From assembly GCA_964035575.1 (NCBI GenBank), contig OZ037845.1:1302001-1366000 (forward strand): a DNA stretch of 64,000 nt, written 5' to 3'. The notes below the pieces were generated by a model. The model had not been told where the DNA came from. It did not search any database and saw only the letters and a list, made by a program, of their open reading frames with translations. This DNA comes from Rhynchopus sp. YZ270_cl-10 (lineage: Eukaryota; Euglenozoa; Diplonemea; Diplonemida; Diplonemidae). Below are positions 1 to 11,086 of this stretch, piece by piece; within the stretch, counting starts at the first letter, position 1; each line of letters starts with the position of its first letter. The translations under genes and the position numbers were made by a program.

Positions 1-65
1 AGTTAGTTGCTGCACGGTTATGTAGGGTGATCTTCATATTTGTTTTTTTTTTTAGTCTTTCCCCA

Positions 66-103
66 GTGCCTGCGCCCGCCGATGAACGGTGAGGCGTTTG
101 CAC
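66..103 (+). repeat. Type C hairpin repeat, copy 1
   Basis: GTGC pairs with GCAC and CGCC with GGCG, separated by a 3x3 internal loop (CTG against TTT). Close copies occur at 34153-34190 and 59453-59489. A pyrimidine-rich tail follows. Confidence 0.55.
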
Positions 104-282
104 TTCCGATTTCTTTTTGTTGAACTGGGGGGTGTCTTTTGAACTGCCCTGTGGTGGTAATCTCTCTCACAATGTGTTATATATTATTTGGGTCAGTTTC
201 TGAGAGCCCAGGAACGTCTCGCAAACTTCTCTTTTCAGCAACGCTGCTGGTGCACAGTTAAAAAAAAGACACTCGCTTTTTA

Positions 283-313
283 GGTGACTAAACACGAGAG
301 GCTTAGGTTCATC
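283..313 (+). repeat. Type A hairpin repeat, copy 1
   Basis: GGTGA pairs with TCATC and CTAAAC with GCTTAG (one mismatch) around an ACGAGAG loop, followed by a T-rich run. This is one of the clearest members of the commonest hairpin family of the window. Confidence 0.6.
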
Positions 314-348
314 TTCTGAACTTTTTTTTCTTTTTTTGAAGTGACGGA

Positions 349-363
349 GCGAAGCGAGGCTTT
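349..363 (+). repeat. GNA-loop mini-hairpin (GCGAAGC)
   Basis: The sequence GAGCGAAGCGAG contains GCGAAGC, a sequence known to form an unusually stable DNA hairpin with a GAA triloop. Similar GNA-loop hairpins are scattered between 32.2 and 58.6 kb. Confidence 0.35.
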
Positions 364-709
364 TGTTAGGTCATCTTGACGTGTTTTTTTCTTATTTCTT
401 CTTGACACATATTCGTCAAATTTTCTTTTTTTCTAATGTCTTTTCCAGGCAAAACCGTAAGTGTTTCTACACGGTTATACGTTTTTTTTCCCTTTCTTTT
501 TTCTTTGTTTTATTGGGTCAGCACGAAGAGGGAGGAGCGGGGCAATTCCAGCAACCAAACAGCCCCCTATTTTTCTTTACTGCTGTTGCTGCTTGTGAGA
601 AAGCTCCCTTTTTCCATTCAGCCAGGGTCGGCCTGCATCCGCAAGGATTGGGGCATGTTCGTGTGGTGACCTGTGTATTTTCAACGTGTTCCAGCGCGTT
701 AATAGTAAC

Positions 710-738
710 GATGTGTGTGCACAAGAGGCACGTTCATC
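710..738 (+). repeat. Type A' hairpin repeat, copy 1
   Basis: GATG pairs with CATC and TGTGC with GCACG, with loop ACAAGAG and a two-base bulge on the 3' side. The architecture is that of type A with a different inner stem. A tail like AAGTTTTC follows, and a type B hairpin starts about 30 bases downstream. Confidence 0.55.
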
Positions 739-770
739 TATCAAGTTTTCTAATTTCGTGTTGCATTTTA

Positions 771-805
771 GGTACACTGTCATGGGGCTTTGTATTTCAA
801 GTCAA
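771..805 (+). repeat. Type B hairpin repeat, copy 1
   Basis: The core GGTACACTGTCA...GGGCTTTGTATTTCAAG closely matches copies at 11087, 13143, 35284, 49385 and 53447. TACA pairs with TGTA. This copy has a shortened loop. Confidence 0.6.
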
Positions 806-1102
806 CTTTTGTAACCCTTTGCTTGTATCTTTTGGAGGGTGGGGGTGGGATGGGATGGGTATCCTCTCTCCGTACGTGTGCGTGTGCTGTGCTTTCTGGC
901 CACGCAACACATGTATTTTATTGTGTGTCTGAGGCCAAATGTGACCTAATCAGAGGATGAAGGTGTGAGATCGTCCTACCAACTTTGTGTTTGATTTTTC
1001 TTATGTTTATTTAACACCCAAAATGATGACCCCGAAAAAAAAAATAAATTGAAAAAGATTCTAAAGAACATGTCTCATGGAGTAACAGTGTCAGCTCTTT
1101 AA

Positions 1103-1133
1103 GGTGACTAAGCACGAGAGGCTTAGGGCCATC
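1103..1133 (+). repeat. Type A hairpin repeat, copy 2
   Basis: CTAAGC and GCTTAG form a perfect six-base stem around ACGAGAG, extended by the outer GGTGA stem. The element is followed by AAACTTTTCTTTC. Confidence 0.65.
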
Positions 1134-1469
1134 TTCTAAACTTTTCTTTCTTTTTTTTTGGCTAAGTCTTATCTTGCCAACATTTTCTATTTAGGGTTGC
1201 CAAATTCTTCAATACGTTGGCACCCTGAGGACACTGTCGGAGAGACCTTGCCCGTTTCTTTTCTTTTTATTTTGTTTGATTTCCTTGCATTTTTCCCCCC
1301 TGGGACATCCAAAGAACCATTATTTAAAAAATCCCAAAAATAACTGAACATTCTTTTCCTTTCAAAAAAAAACAAGTAATTGCTATCGGAAAAAAAACGG
1401 GGTGTGATGTGGAACTCCATCCTGTAGAAATAATCTACAACACGCCCAGCATTCTGCTCTTCTGCAGGT

Positions 1470-1700
1470 ATGCTAACGCTCTTCGTACGCTGCCAGACCC
1501 ACTGGGACGCCTGCATCTGAAACGTTCAAGAAGGGGGGCTGTCCTCTTCGTCCAGCACCATCTGCTCGATAGCGTTGTTGGACGTCGTCTCGGCAGGCTC
1601 GGCGTGTTCCAGCTCGTTTTTGTCCACAGGCTTCCCACATTGTCGTCGTCGTTGGAGCAGTGCGGAAGGAACACAGAATGCACAGACTACAACACATCGA
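1470..1700 (-). pseudogene. Decayed fragment of an acidic protein (minus strand)
   Basis: Read on the minus strand, one frame gives KPVDKNELEHAEPAETTSNN followed by an acidic stretch (IEQMVLDEED). After a short C run the sensible reading moves to another frame ending in VGLAAYEER and a stop. The biased, protein-like composition and the frame change at a homopolymer suggest the 3' end of a host gene that has decayed. I do not recognise the family, and chance cannot be excluded. Confidence 0.3.
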
Positions 1701-1952
1701 TCACACCAGGCGCATCAGCACCACCCAGCAAATCGCCAGGATGCTACGGTGGTTTCGAAAATCGCGCGGAGTTTTCCACAGCACACCCCGCTTTTTTCTT
1801 AGCAATTACTTGTCCTTGTTGTTTCTTAGCAATTACTTGTCTTTGTTGTTTTCAACCACCTTCCTTCAACCCTTGTAGGGATCAGTTGTTATTTTTTTCG
1901 CGAAAACATGAAATTACACATTTCAAGAGAACAAATTAAAAAGGGTCCTTAT

Positions 1953-2115
1953 TTGCATTTTTGGGATTCACCCGTGCAGTGGTGGGGTCAATCTCGAAAA
2001 TTGGACAATTTTTTGACCACTTAAATTTTGAGAAATATGAGCCCGGTTGCTTATACGTGGGGCCCATTTTCGGCTAAAATTTTCCTCAAAATCTGGTTTT
2101 GTAAAATTGACCCTT
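1953..2115 (+). repeat. Interspersed repeat R1, copy a (uninterrupted)
   Basis: The segment is about 75 percent similar by eye to the reverse complement of 39375-39496 joined to 40184-40215. Shared blocks include CATTTTTGGGAT, GCAGTGGTGGGG, AAAATTGGACAATTTT and ATATGAGCCCGGT. The other copy is split by a palindromic insertion exactly within the GTGGT part, so this copy shows the unoccupied arrangement. No coding content. Confidence 0.7.
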
Positions 2116-2378
2116 TACTCCCCCCCCACATCGATTTCAATACTATACCTTACTTCACCTACGGTTGCCCTTACAGGGGGGGTGAAGGAAGGTAAGTTGA
2201 AAAGATAAAATAAAGCCGATTTCAAATCTCCCCAACTCCCCCAACGACACACTCCTACACCAACACAACAGAAGGCTCTCCCTGAGGGGGAGAAGGGCAA
2301 CACAAGAGAGAAGCACACAAAGAGTCCTCACTCTTCTCCCAACCGAGGTGGAGGCGGGTGCGGTGACAGACGTTCAAA

Positions 2379-5260
2379 ATGGCCGACCCATATGCCCTGG
2401 TCTCCGCCGATGCGATGGCTCCACCGGACCTACCTGAGGTAGGTGTGAACATTCCTAAGTATGGCTGAACTCCCCCTTTTTCCCCCATTATTCAAAAATT
2501 GCGTCGCTCGAAAAAAAAAGGTGATGTCTGCCTCCAAAGCGGGGATTGCTCACATAATGTGTCAACCCGCTCGAGTAAAAGAGGCACCAAGGATCGCGAG
2601 ACCCGGCTAGCCCACACAGAACAAACAACGTGCTGCCAGGGTGTAATTAAGTAGTAAAGCGTGTCTGCATCAATTATTCAAAATTATTCAAAAAAAAATT
2701 ATTACAGCTTCCAAGAGCCAGATGCGGAGACACTAGCTGAGATTGTCGCCCCTCCAGGAGCGAAAGGAGAAGGGGAAGTCCCTGCGGCTGCTCCACCTGC
2801 TGCTACGCCAGCTCCTGCCGCTACCCCACCACCAGCTGCTGCACCTGCTGCTCCAGCACCGACACCGGAGCCACCAGCAAAGACCGGTCCCACACCAGCA
2901 GAGATCATTGCAGAAGAAAAACGGAAGGCAGCAGAACGGCAAAAGCAAGACGAAGAAGAGTTGAAACGCAAAGCAGACCTGCAACGCAAGAAGGAGGCCG
3001 ATGCTGAGAAGAAGAAGGCGGATGAGGAGGCCGCAAAGAAGGCTGCAGACAAGAAACGAGACGAAGAAGCGGCCAAGAGCAAAGAAGACGCGAAGGCGAA
3101 GGAGGAGGCCGATAAGAAGAAGGCTGCAGAGGAAGCAGACAAGAAGAAGCTTGAGGAGGCTGCGAAGAAGAAGCTTGCCGACGAGGCGGCAGCAGAGGCC
3201 GAAGCTGCAAAGCAGAAGGCAGCAGCAGAAGCTGAGGCCGCAAAACAGAAAGCGGCAGCTGCTGCCCCTGCCCCCACCCCCGTTGCTGACCCACCTGCCC
3301 CTCCTGCTCCTGCCGCAGCCCCAGCAGCACCACTTCCCAAATCACCACCACGCGACCCAACCCCATCCCCTGCAGCACCAGCACCCATTCCCCTCCCACC
3401 AGCGGCCATTGAGGTATGTTTGCTTCGGATTTGTTGATGCAAAAGAGGGGGGGGGCGCAAAATCATCACATCACAACACAACAGGCACCGCCCCAAGCGC
3501 AGGCACCCTCCCAAGGCTTCACCTATCCGTCCTCCCCGCAGAACGTCCCCATGCAACAGTACCCATTCCCGTTCTTCCCATCGGGCTACCCGACGTCGCC
3601 GTTTAGTGCGAATGATGGGGGTGGCGAGAAGGCGAGGGAATTGGAGTCAACCCTGAAGCAGGAGCTTGCGAGGGTATGTGGACTTTCCCGACTCAAATAT
3701 TTTCTCTTTTTGGATCTTCTTGACCCCACACACCATACCACACCACCCACACACAGGCAGACAAACGCCTCGAAGAAACCTCCCGCAACGCAAGCGACGA
3801 AATGCGCAGCCTCAAAACCGAGGTAGGCACGCTCAAGGAGATGCTCCGCAGCGAGCGCGAGCAGCGTCTTGCCACTGAGGTGCAGGCTCAGGCCCAGCAG
3901 CAGGCAAAGGAGCTTCTCCGGAGCGAACGCGACCAGCGACACGCTTCTGAGACCCAGGCCCAGGCACAACTCAAAGAAAACTTTGAGAGACAGGTACACA
4001 ACCCCCATCTCACCTCCCCCACCCCCACCCCCACCCCCACCCTCACATTCCACCCCCCCTCAGTACCAAGACCAAATCAAACGGAATGCTGACCTCGAAC
4101 GGCGTCTCTTAGAGAAAGACAATGCGATGAACACACGATTAGATGAGTTTCGGAACAAGCAAAGCGACAGTCGGGAGAGCATCATCGCAGCTGTGCGTGC
4201 AGAGATGGCTGCAGAGGGGAGCGCAAAGAAGGCGACTGCAAGCAGTGAACAGCAGCGGGCGGAGTATGAGGCAAAGCTCTCGCAGGAGCGGGGGGAGTAT
4301 GCATCTCGGGTGGCTGTCATGCAGCAGCTCATCGATGTCAAGCAACGGGGCGACATTATTGAACTTCTCCGCCGTGAGGCTGCAGAGCGTGAATGGGAAG
4401 AAGGCCTCCAATGGGATGACTTCGCACGACACAAGAAAGACGAACGCCGCCACCGCAAAGAAGTCGAGGTGAACCTCCGCCGCCGCGCCCGCCAAGCACA
4501 ACAACTCCCCACCATGTCAGGCACCCTCAGCCCACAATACCCTACCCTAGCCGACAAAGCCTTCGCCTCTCTCCAAGGCAAACCCCATCGCGACAACGCA
4601 GTCTACACAACAAAAGCATTTCAAAAGGTCTTCGAAGTTCTTGAAGGTTGCGATCTAGTCCACTATGCCCCCGTATTTGCTGCAAATGAGTTTGACATAC
4701 ACTGCCTTGCAGCGATAACAGAGGACGATATGAATGCCTTAGGGATTACTACGTTAGGTGCACGAAAGAGACTTCTCGCAGAGGCAGAGAAGCTTCGTAT
4801 GGAGATAACAAGAAATCCTGAGGAGGAGATGGGGAATGCGCAGAATATTGTTGAAGATGAGGTAACCTCTGAATGGTGCAAGGAAAGAATGTCACACATG
4901 AACCGTGCAAGTGGTCCGGATGTGTTTGCTCAGGTTCTTGCATGGGATGATGCGTGGAGGCATGCTACTGCGTTGGACGCAGAAGGCGCGCCCTCAGGAA
5001 CCCCAGGAGGACACAAAGGAGAGTTACTGCTCAAAAGGCTTTCTGGTGCTCCGCCACCAGGCTCGGTGGGTGTGGGGAATATGGGAGGTCCTCCGGTAGG
5101 TACGCCCCAGCTGATGCGGCCACCATCCCCTCCACCTTCCCGCCCACCACCTCCGATGCCCCCAACCCACATAGATGTATTCCACACTGACGATGGTATT
5201 CCCTATTACTACAATACAGCGACAGGGGAAACCACCTGGCAGCCTCCTGGACCACGATGA
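2379..5260 (+). CDS. Coiled-coil protein with SAM and C-terminal WW domain (5 exons)
   Basis: Proposed exons are 2379-2458, 2708-3413, 3485-3673, 3757-3993 and 4064-5260, giving 802 residues in one continuous frame. Three of the four introns start GTATG (GTATGG, GTATGT, GTATGT) and one GTACAC; all end in AG. The start at 2379 (AAAATGG) was chosen because the open frame of exon 2 has no ATG upstream, and the GTATGG donor at 2459 joins in phase. Residues about 45-90 are Ala/Pro-rich, and 93-210 are a highly charged K/E/A-rich helix. Further coiled coil spans about 310-570. A SAM domain (FQKVFEVLEGCDLVHYAPVF onwards) lies at about 589-650. A WW domain (GIPYYYNTATGETTW, first Trp replaced) is at the very C-terminus. 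Expected role: a protein-interaction scaffold; WW domains bind Pro-rich motifs and SAM domains oligomerise. No specific orthologue is recognised. The next gene also carries a SAM domain and shares the strand. Confidence 0.85.
2459..2707 (+). other. Intron 1 of the SAM/WW gene (inferred)
   Basis: Donor AA|GTATGG and acceptor ATTATTACAG|C restore the reading frame from the ATG at 2379 (phase 2). At 249 bases it is longer than the 70-83 base introns typical of this window. An alternative donor at GAG|GTAGGT (2439) would throw exon 2 into a frame with an early stop. Confidence 0.55.
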
Positions 5261-5829
5261 AGTCACATTGTTATTCTCAGAGGTTATGGTGTTCCGCGGG
5301 CCAAAAATTGACATTTCCTTGGGGTTTCAGGAACACCAGGTTATGTGAAAAAAATATGGCAAAAAAAGTGAGATATTCTTTCCTGGTTTAGTGGGGTAGT
5401 GGGGTGGGGGGGTGTTGAAGGTAGGCCGCAAACGTAAAAAAAAAATAATGGAATAGTGGAGCACACTCTAGGGTCCTACACTAATACAACCAAGTTTTTA
5501 AAAATACGTTGGATGATAACTCATTTGGGGGACTATTTTGTGCTGTGTCCCCCCCCTAAGTGTTGCACGCTTTGAGATGAAATTCTACAGTTTGTTTCAA
5601 AAAGAGAGATGAAAAAAATGAACGAAATTGAGATGATTTCCCTGTTTTTTTTTTTTCCCTTCATAGCACCTACCTTGCTCTGTGTGTTATGTGAGGGAAA
5701 ATATCTGTTATCTTCTGCGCTGCAAAGAAAACAGCCGTTTTGTTGTTTATATATTCAGTGAAAGTGGTTCGAATACCGAGGTGTGGATGTGTGTTACCTT
5801 CCTCCACTTTCCCCCCTTTTTTTTTCCAA

Positions 5830-5858
5830 GATGTGTGTGCGCGAGATGCACATTCATC
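5830..5858 (+). repeat. Type A' hairpin repeat, copy 2
   Basis: GATG pairs with CATC and TGTGC with GCACA around a GCGAGAT loop. It is followed by the typical TTACACGTTTTCTTTTT tail. Confidence 0.55.
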
Positions 5859-6223
5859 TTACACGTTTTCTTTTTCTCTCAAATTTTTTTTTGCTGCTTT
5901 TTTGGCAAAGAGATAGGTTCAGTTACCACCCTCTTTTGCGGCTTTCAGAATTACAGGGTAATTCCCTGTCGTTCTTCTTTCAAAAAATAAAGTTTCCTTT
6001 GTAAACAAGTCTTCCCTTCCCCTCGTTGTATCCCTATTCTCTTCCCCTTCTTTTTGTGTGTTTTTGTGCTTCGCTTCACTGCTACTGCAATATAGACCCC
6101 AGATCTTCCCTTTCCATTTTTTCATTTTATAACCCTCTCTTCTACCCCATGGTAGGTTTCACCATACTTTTTGTATTCATTGGTGTAGGTTCATCTAGAC
6201 AGCAGGACGGTGGCCATGGAAGT

Positions 6224-6365
6224 CGGCATCCGATAATGAGTGTGTAACAACTCACCTGCCGAATGAACCTGTCCCGAAAATGGATGGTGCTCAAGCGACC
6301 CACCCATAGTCGGCCGTGCTCCGGTATTGAAAAGCCGTGGCATCCGATAATGAGTGTGTAACACA
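6224..6365 (+). repeat. Direct repeat pair, 117 bases apart
   Basis: The block GGCATCCGATAATGAGTGTG followed by TAACA occurs at about 6224-6249 and again at about 6340-6364. The sequence between is unique. No coding content is recognised; this may be a remnant of a tandem duplication. Confidence 0.5.
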
Positions 6366-6424
6366 ACAACTCCGCCTGCTATATTATCCATTTTTCTTAG
6401 CCGCATATCGAAGCTTAACAAACG

Positions 6425-6680
6425 GCAGCTGGTGGCGGTTGAGGTGGTGTCGGTGTATCCCGTAGAGGCTCATCTGCCTGCACTGTCTGCTGAATCGCCT
6501 GCAGCTGAAGAAGGTGTTTCCGACAACTCATCCATCAGAGAGACACATATGCTCTGCTGCAGGACGGTGTTTTTGCCTTCAAGGCTTCGATCTCTTTGTC
6601 ACGCTTGGCGATCTCCGAGGCTCGTTCATAACACTGAGGGCCTTCTTTGCTGCCTCGGTTTGGTGTACGGATTAAGCAGC
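6425..6680 (-). pseudogene. Decayed coiled-coil protein 3' end (minus strand)
   Basis: On the minus strand three successive frames carry protein-like sequence in order: TEAAKKALSVMNE, then ERASEIAKRDKEIEALKAK, then MDELSETPSSAAGDSADSAG followed by a stop. Heptad-like E/K/A/L content indicates a coiled coil. At least two frame changes break it, so it reads as a dead host gene fragment lying opposite to all intact genes of the window. The ADSA-type tail resembles a stretch in the N-terminal half of the 62034-63644 gene, though that may be coincidence of low complexity. Confidence 0.4.
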
Positions 6681-6826
6681 AAACCTGATGATCACCCATG
6701 GGTGCTTGCGTCCACAGAAGGGCTGAAAGTTTGCACCTTTCAGCTCCCCTTCTAAGGTGGCTAAATGCTCATACCTTCCACTCATATGGTGCTTTCGGAA
6801 ATCATGTCAATATCAGGGGGGGTGTC

Positions 6827-6833
6827 TATAAAG
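6827..6833 (+). promoter_or_regulatory. Candidate TATA box (TATAAAG)
   Basis: GTCTATAAAG lies about 122 bases upstream of the ATG at 6955. Similar boxes precede the genes at 27671, 29007, 44604 and 62034. No transcript data are available. Confidence 0.35.
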
Positions 6834-6954
6834 TCCCTGTGTCAGTGACCTGTCAGCGAACTGTCAATATGGACCCCTCCCGGAGCACCACCATATTTTG
6901 TTGCTCTCAGGGTAAAAGAAGAAAACACCCAATCCCCCCTCCCCCCTTTACACG

Positions 6955-9900
6955 ATGGTCTCCGCAAGCGATGGCATTGCGGAGGTGAAGGCGTTCTTGG
7001 ATGAGTTGAATTTGTCGGATTATTTGGATAAGCTTGTGGATGAGGGGTACGACGACCTGCGTAGCGTGCGGACCCTGACGGAGGCAGATCTGTTGGAGGT
7101 GGGGTTCAAGCGGGGGCACTGCAAAAGGCTTTTGGCGGCAGTGGCGGAGCAGCAGCAGATGCATCAGGAGAAGCGTGCGGCGGCGGCTGCCGCTGTGTCT
7201 GCTCCTGCGGCGACGTCGTCACTCCCTGCGGGTGCTGCATCATGGGAAAAGATGGAGCAGGTCACCCTCCCGCCAAAGTTTGCGCAGCACTTCTCGGATC
7301 TCTGCAAGATGGGTTGCTACTGCTGGCGTATTGTGGATGAGCTTTCCGAGAAGGGCCGCAAGACCGAGCGGGTTCTCTCCGTCACTACCTCGTTCTTCTT
7401 CCTCTCGACCCTGGAGGCCACCATCACAACGTCGCTCCGGATTCAAGACATCGAGAAGGTGTTCCTCCAGGAGCGTCCCGCCTCTGCAGGCGCAACCATC
7501 ACACAGATCGCTATCAAACCGCTTGCCTCTGCGAATGAGCCGACTGTGATGATCCAGCTCCGCCACGACAAACGTAACCCCACCAACGAGCCGATGCACG
7601 CCATAGCCGCGATCAACCACGTCCTCAAACAAAAGAGCCACACCCCCCTCGAAGTCACGCGTCTGCAATCCACAATGGATATGCGCAAAGTGCCAGAAGT
7701 CTCCGGCACGCTTTCGAAACCCTCCGGCTACATGGACCCCATGTCGAAACTCAAAAAATGGAAAGAAACCGGAAAGTGGCCAAACAGCCCCGAAGACATC
7801 GGCACACCCGAGAAGACAGTGACAGAGAAGCGCTCTGAAATCAGCCTAGGGGAGGGGCGGAAGCTGAGTGTTGGGAAAGAGAGACGCTTGGACTGGATGG
7901 TGAAGGATGTGGTCGAGATTGCGGGTATCACGGGACTCGCCTTTGACGCGGCAGAGGGCACGTTGACGGTGAACAATGGCGACAAATCGTGCAGTGCGTC
8001 GATTGAGGTACTTTCCACCACCTTCCCACAAAACTTATCTTTATCCCAACCCGAGCTTTGAAATCTGTGACGTCGGTGACCCGAGAGGGGCCACGCTTTT
8101 AACCGTTCTCATATTTTGTAAGATAACGCTTCCTTTTAGCTTTCCTCTGTCATTTGTTAGTACCGGACTACTCTACAGTAATGTGCAATATTCCACGCAG
8201 ACATCCACTAATTTGTCTGATTTCAAACACATACTCCGCACTTCACACTTTACTACTTACACTACCCCAACTACCCAACTACCCCCAACAGGACAACCAA
8301 CGTGAACGCATCCTCCACAACCTCACGAAGCTCTGCGGCTACGCCAAAGTTGCCACCACAGGCATCCCACGCGGGTCCCGTAAAAAGCCCCCGATCGGCT
8401 TCAAGCCCTCCGTGTCCGAGGTGACCTTCACCGACGCCGATGACGACTCCTGCACTTTCATCGTCAGCGACGGTTCCCTCCAGCTCTGGGCCAACGGGAA
8501 GTGCGAGGTATGCTTTCAAAGTGACCCATTATCAGCACCGAAAGGTGTAGGTTCAATTTCTTACTCAAAAAACCGACTGCAGATCCCCGACGTGCGCCAG
8601 GTCTCCCACAAAGAGGGGACACTGACCATTGGGAAGCTGGAGTGCAACATTGTGACGCCGCCGGCGGGTGCAGAACGGCGGGCCTCTTTGACTCTTCTGG
8701 CACAGCTTTGCACAGGTATGCACCTCCCACTACCTCCTTCCCCACCCTCACCTCCCGCCTCCTACCTACTCTCCACCTACCTGCAGCCACCTCAGTACGC
8801 GCAGTGGGTCTGCCTTTGGCGGTCCCTCCGCAGACACCTGCTGGTACCGGAAAGGGCGGGGCCACAACAGACAACCAAAACCTGCAGGCGAAGGTCGAGG
8901 AGCAAGAGCAGGAGATGGACCGCCTGAAGCGGGAGCTGGAGAGGATGAAGGAGCGCAAGCAGCGGCGGCGGGCGGGGTCGGCGAAGTCGTCGGACTCTGT
9001 CTCGACCACCGCCACGAGCGCGTCCACATCCTCCTGGAGACACGACCCTTACGCAGACAGCGAAGAGTCGATGTCTGTGCAGTCCTCCTTCAACAGCCTT
9101 CCCTCCATCCAAAGCAATACAAGCAAACACGGCAACATGGGGATGTTCATGGCATACGGCGGACGTGAGTCCACACATGAATCACCCCTGGGCAGCAGAC
9201 CGCGTGGCTTCACCTCGACCTCCACCATCGAGTCCGAGCACGGCTCCATGCCGCCCACTCTCCTCTCCTCCTGCAGTGAGTACCATGAGCAGCCGAACTT
9301 CACACCCGGCTCGTCGTTGGTGTCGGTGCAGATGAACACTGTGTCGGACTACAACGATGTGTCTGAGGCTACGACGCCGTCGCCAGCACAGCCGCAGGCA
9401 CCGCCGCAGGTGCAGGCACAGCCACCTGCCTTGTCGCCACCGCAGATGCAGCAGCAGCCACCACCACCACAGCCGCAGACGGTGTCGCCCATATCACCGC
9501 CCATCCCGCCCGCCCCGTCGGATACGAGGTCGGTGGAGCTGCAGTTGCAGCAGAAGGAGACCGAGGTGGAGAGGTACCGGCAGCTGGTGCAGCAAGCGCA
9601 GTCGGTACCGGCACCGTTGGAGCAGCAGCAGCAGCAGCAGGTGCTCCAGCAGCCTCAGCCCATCCCCACACCCCAGCAGCCTGCGCAGATCCAGGTGCAG
9701 CCGCAGCAGCCAGGCGGGCTTGCCTCCTTCCAAAGTCCAAGTGCACCCCCCATGTCCATGTTCCCACAGCAGATGCCGATGCAACCCCAGTCGCCCCTAG
9801 TCGTGCAGCCCCAAGTTGCCAGTCCCACCGCACCTAACGCAAACCTGATGAACAACATCCTCATGGGCCAGATGCAGGCCTTCACGATGTGCCTCTCCGT

Positions 9901-10982
9901 CCCCTTCGAGCCGCTCGGGTTTGAGTATGGCAGTATCTCAGAGCCGCCTGCACTGGTCATCACCTCCGTCGACCCGCAGAGGGCAAGCCACCGTGCAGGG
10001 ATCACAGCGGGCTGCATCCTGCACTCGGTGAACGGCTCGCGCATCACGTGTGAGAACGACCTGCTCGACGCAGTGCGGAAGATCCGTGAACGCGGCGTGC
10101 TGCAGTTTGTTGTGGAGTTGCAGAAGATGCCCTTCCCGAAGGGGTTCACGCAGCAGCGCATGATGGCGCCTCCGATGCGTGTCCAGCCTACCCTCCCGCA
10201 GCAGTTCCAGGCGGGACAGCCGGCACTGCAGAACCATCAGCAGTTGCAGCACCAGCAGCAGCAACAACAACAACAACAACAACAACAGCAGCAACAACAA
10301 CAGCAACAGCAGCAGCAACAACAGCTCCCAATGCAGGTGACACAGGTGCAGTCCGCACAGTCCAGCCCGCACAGCAGCCCACGCCACAAGCCCGGCCACA
10401 TGCAGGACGCGCCCTCCACCAACATGAACATCCGTCTCGCCGTTCTCTTCAAGCACGGCCGGCGAGGCGAGTTTATGTTCGATCAGGTATGCACGCGACA
10501 CTACTCAACACCACACTTTACCTACTTCCTTTTTCACACCCCCACCCCTACCACAGAGACTCAGCGCAGGGACATTCGTTGTGGTCGAAACAACGGACGG
10601 TGTTGATATTGGGCTTGTCTCTGGTGCGCGCGCAGGGGGGAAGAAGGGGGATCGTTTCCGTGCAAAGTACGTTGCGTCTGACGCAGAGGTGCAGGCGTGG
10701 AAGGGGTTGTTGGGTGAGGAGGAGATTGCACTGGCTCATATGAAGGGACGTGTGGAGCAGCACCAGCTGCCTATCACACTGCACCGGGCAGAGTTCCAGA
10801 TTGACAAGAAGAAGCTCACCCTGCACTACAGCACTTCGGCACAGCACCCAGACTTCTCAGGACTCCTCCACGATGGGTATCTCAAGTTTGGATGCCGGAT
10901 CTGGCTCAACAACTGCCAGCCAGGCATGGGCAACAGGGGCGAGCCTCTTGACCTCAGCGCACCGCCGATTCCCTGTTTGTAA
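6955..10982 (+). CDS. SAM / PDZ / polyQ protein with C-terminal PSP1 domain (5 exons)
   Basis: Exons 6955-8007, 8292-8507, 8583-8715, 8787-10486 and 10557-10982 give 1,175 residues in frame. Donors are GTACTT, GTATGC, GTATGC and GTATGC; all acceptors end in CAG. An N-terminal SAM domain lies at about 6-69. Residues about 95-250 look like a PH-type fold (GRKTERVLSVTTSFFFLST, then IQDIEKVFL), which is tentative. A coiled coil follows at about 495-530. A long P/Q/S-rich linker leads to a PDZ domain at about 835-920 (ITSVDPQRASHRAGITAGCI with ILHSVNGSRI). A run of some 24 Gln, encoded by mixed CAA/CAG, is at about 950-975. The C-terminal 140 residues match the PSP1 C-terminal domain: GVDIGLVSG, the GEEEIALAHMK helix, and LHRAEFQIDKKKLTLHYST. 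PSP1 proteins in yeast and kinetoplastids are linked to mRNA or DNA-polymerase suppression and RNA-cycle binding. A role in RNA regulation on a scaffold is inferred. Confidence 0.88.
8074..8094 (+). repeat. Hairpin with CGAGAG loop inside intron 1
   Basis: Inside the 284-base first intron, GGTGACC and GGGCCAC flank CGAGAG. This is a loose match to the type A hairpin plan seen in spacers (GGTGA arm and CGAGAG loop). Similarity is short, so it could be chance. Confidence 0.25.
10216..10323 (+). repeat. Polyglutamine-coding CAA/CAG tract
   Basis: An imperfect trinucleotide tract of CAG and CAA codons encodes H-Q-rich sequence and then an almost pure Gln run within exon 4 of the PSP1-domain gene. 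The mixture of CAA and CAG interrupts pure CAG expansion. Confidence 0.85.
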
Positions 10983-11086
10983 TCTTTGTGACAAAAGGGG
11001 AAATAATAAACGCAACTATCTCTCATAAACACCCCCAGAAAGAGACAATGAAGGTGTTGATGTAGTTATTTTTTTGGTTCTTTTTT

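Larger units (their letters stand above)
1..2378. other. T-rich spacer with hairpin repeats, no intact gene
   Basis: This stretch holds long T runs and several members of the dispersed hairpin families listed separately (66-103, 283-313, 710-738, 771-805, 1103-1133). It also has a decayed coding fragment on the minus strand (about 1470-1700) and one copy of an older interspersed repeat (1953-2115). The open frames here are short, rich in F, S and L, and look like by-products of T-rich sequence. The last 80 bases before 2379 are probably leader of the first gene. Confidence 0.6.
5261..6826. other. Intergenic spacer with one hairpin and a decayed fragment
   Basis: The spacer begins with the 3' flank of the SAM/WW gene and has many A or T runs. 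A type A' hairpin lies at 5830-5858. A 25-base direct repeat beginning GGCATCCGATAATGAG occurs at about 6224 and 6340. A decayed coiled-coil coding fragment sits on the minus strand at 6425-6680. Nothing else is recognised. Confidence 0.5.

Noticed and set aside
2702-3556. 284-residue minus-strand frame rich in Ala and Ser
   Set aside because: It is the antisense shadow of the Lys/Glu/Ala-rich coiled-coil exon of the SAM/WW gene.
5764-5777. GGTTCGAATACC resembling a tRNA B box
   Set aside because: No A box or paired arms at the right distance upstream.
9938-10501. 187-residue minus-strand frame with a long Leu run
   Set aside because: It is the antisense of the PDZ and CAG/CAA region of the PSP1-domain gene.
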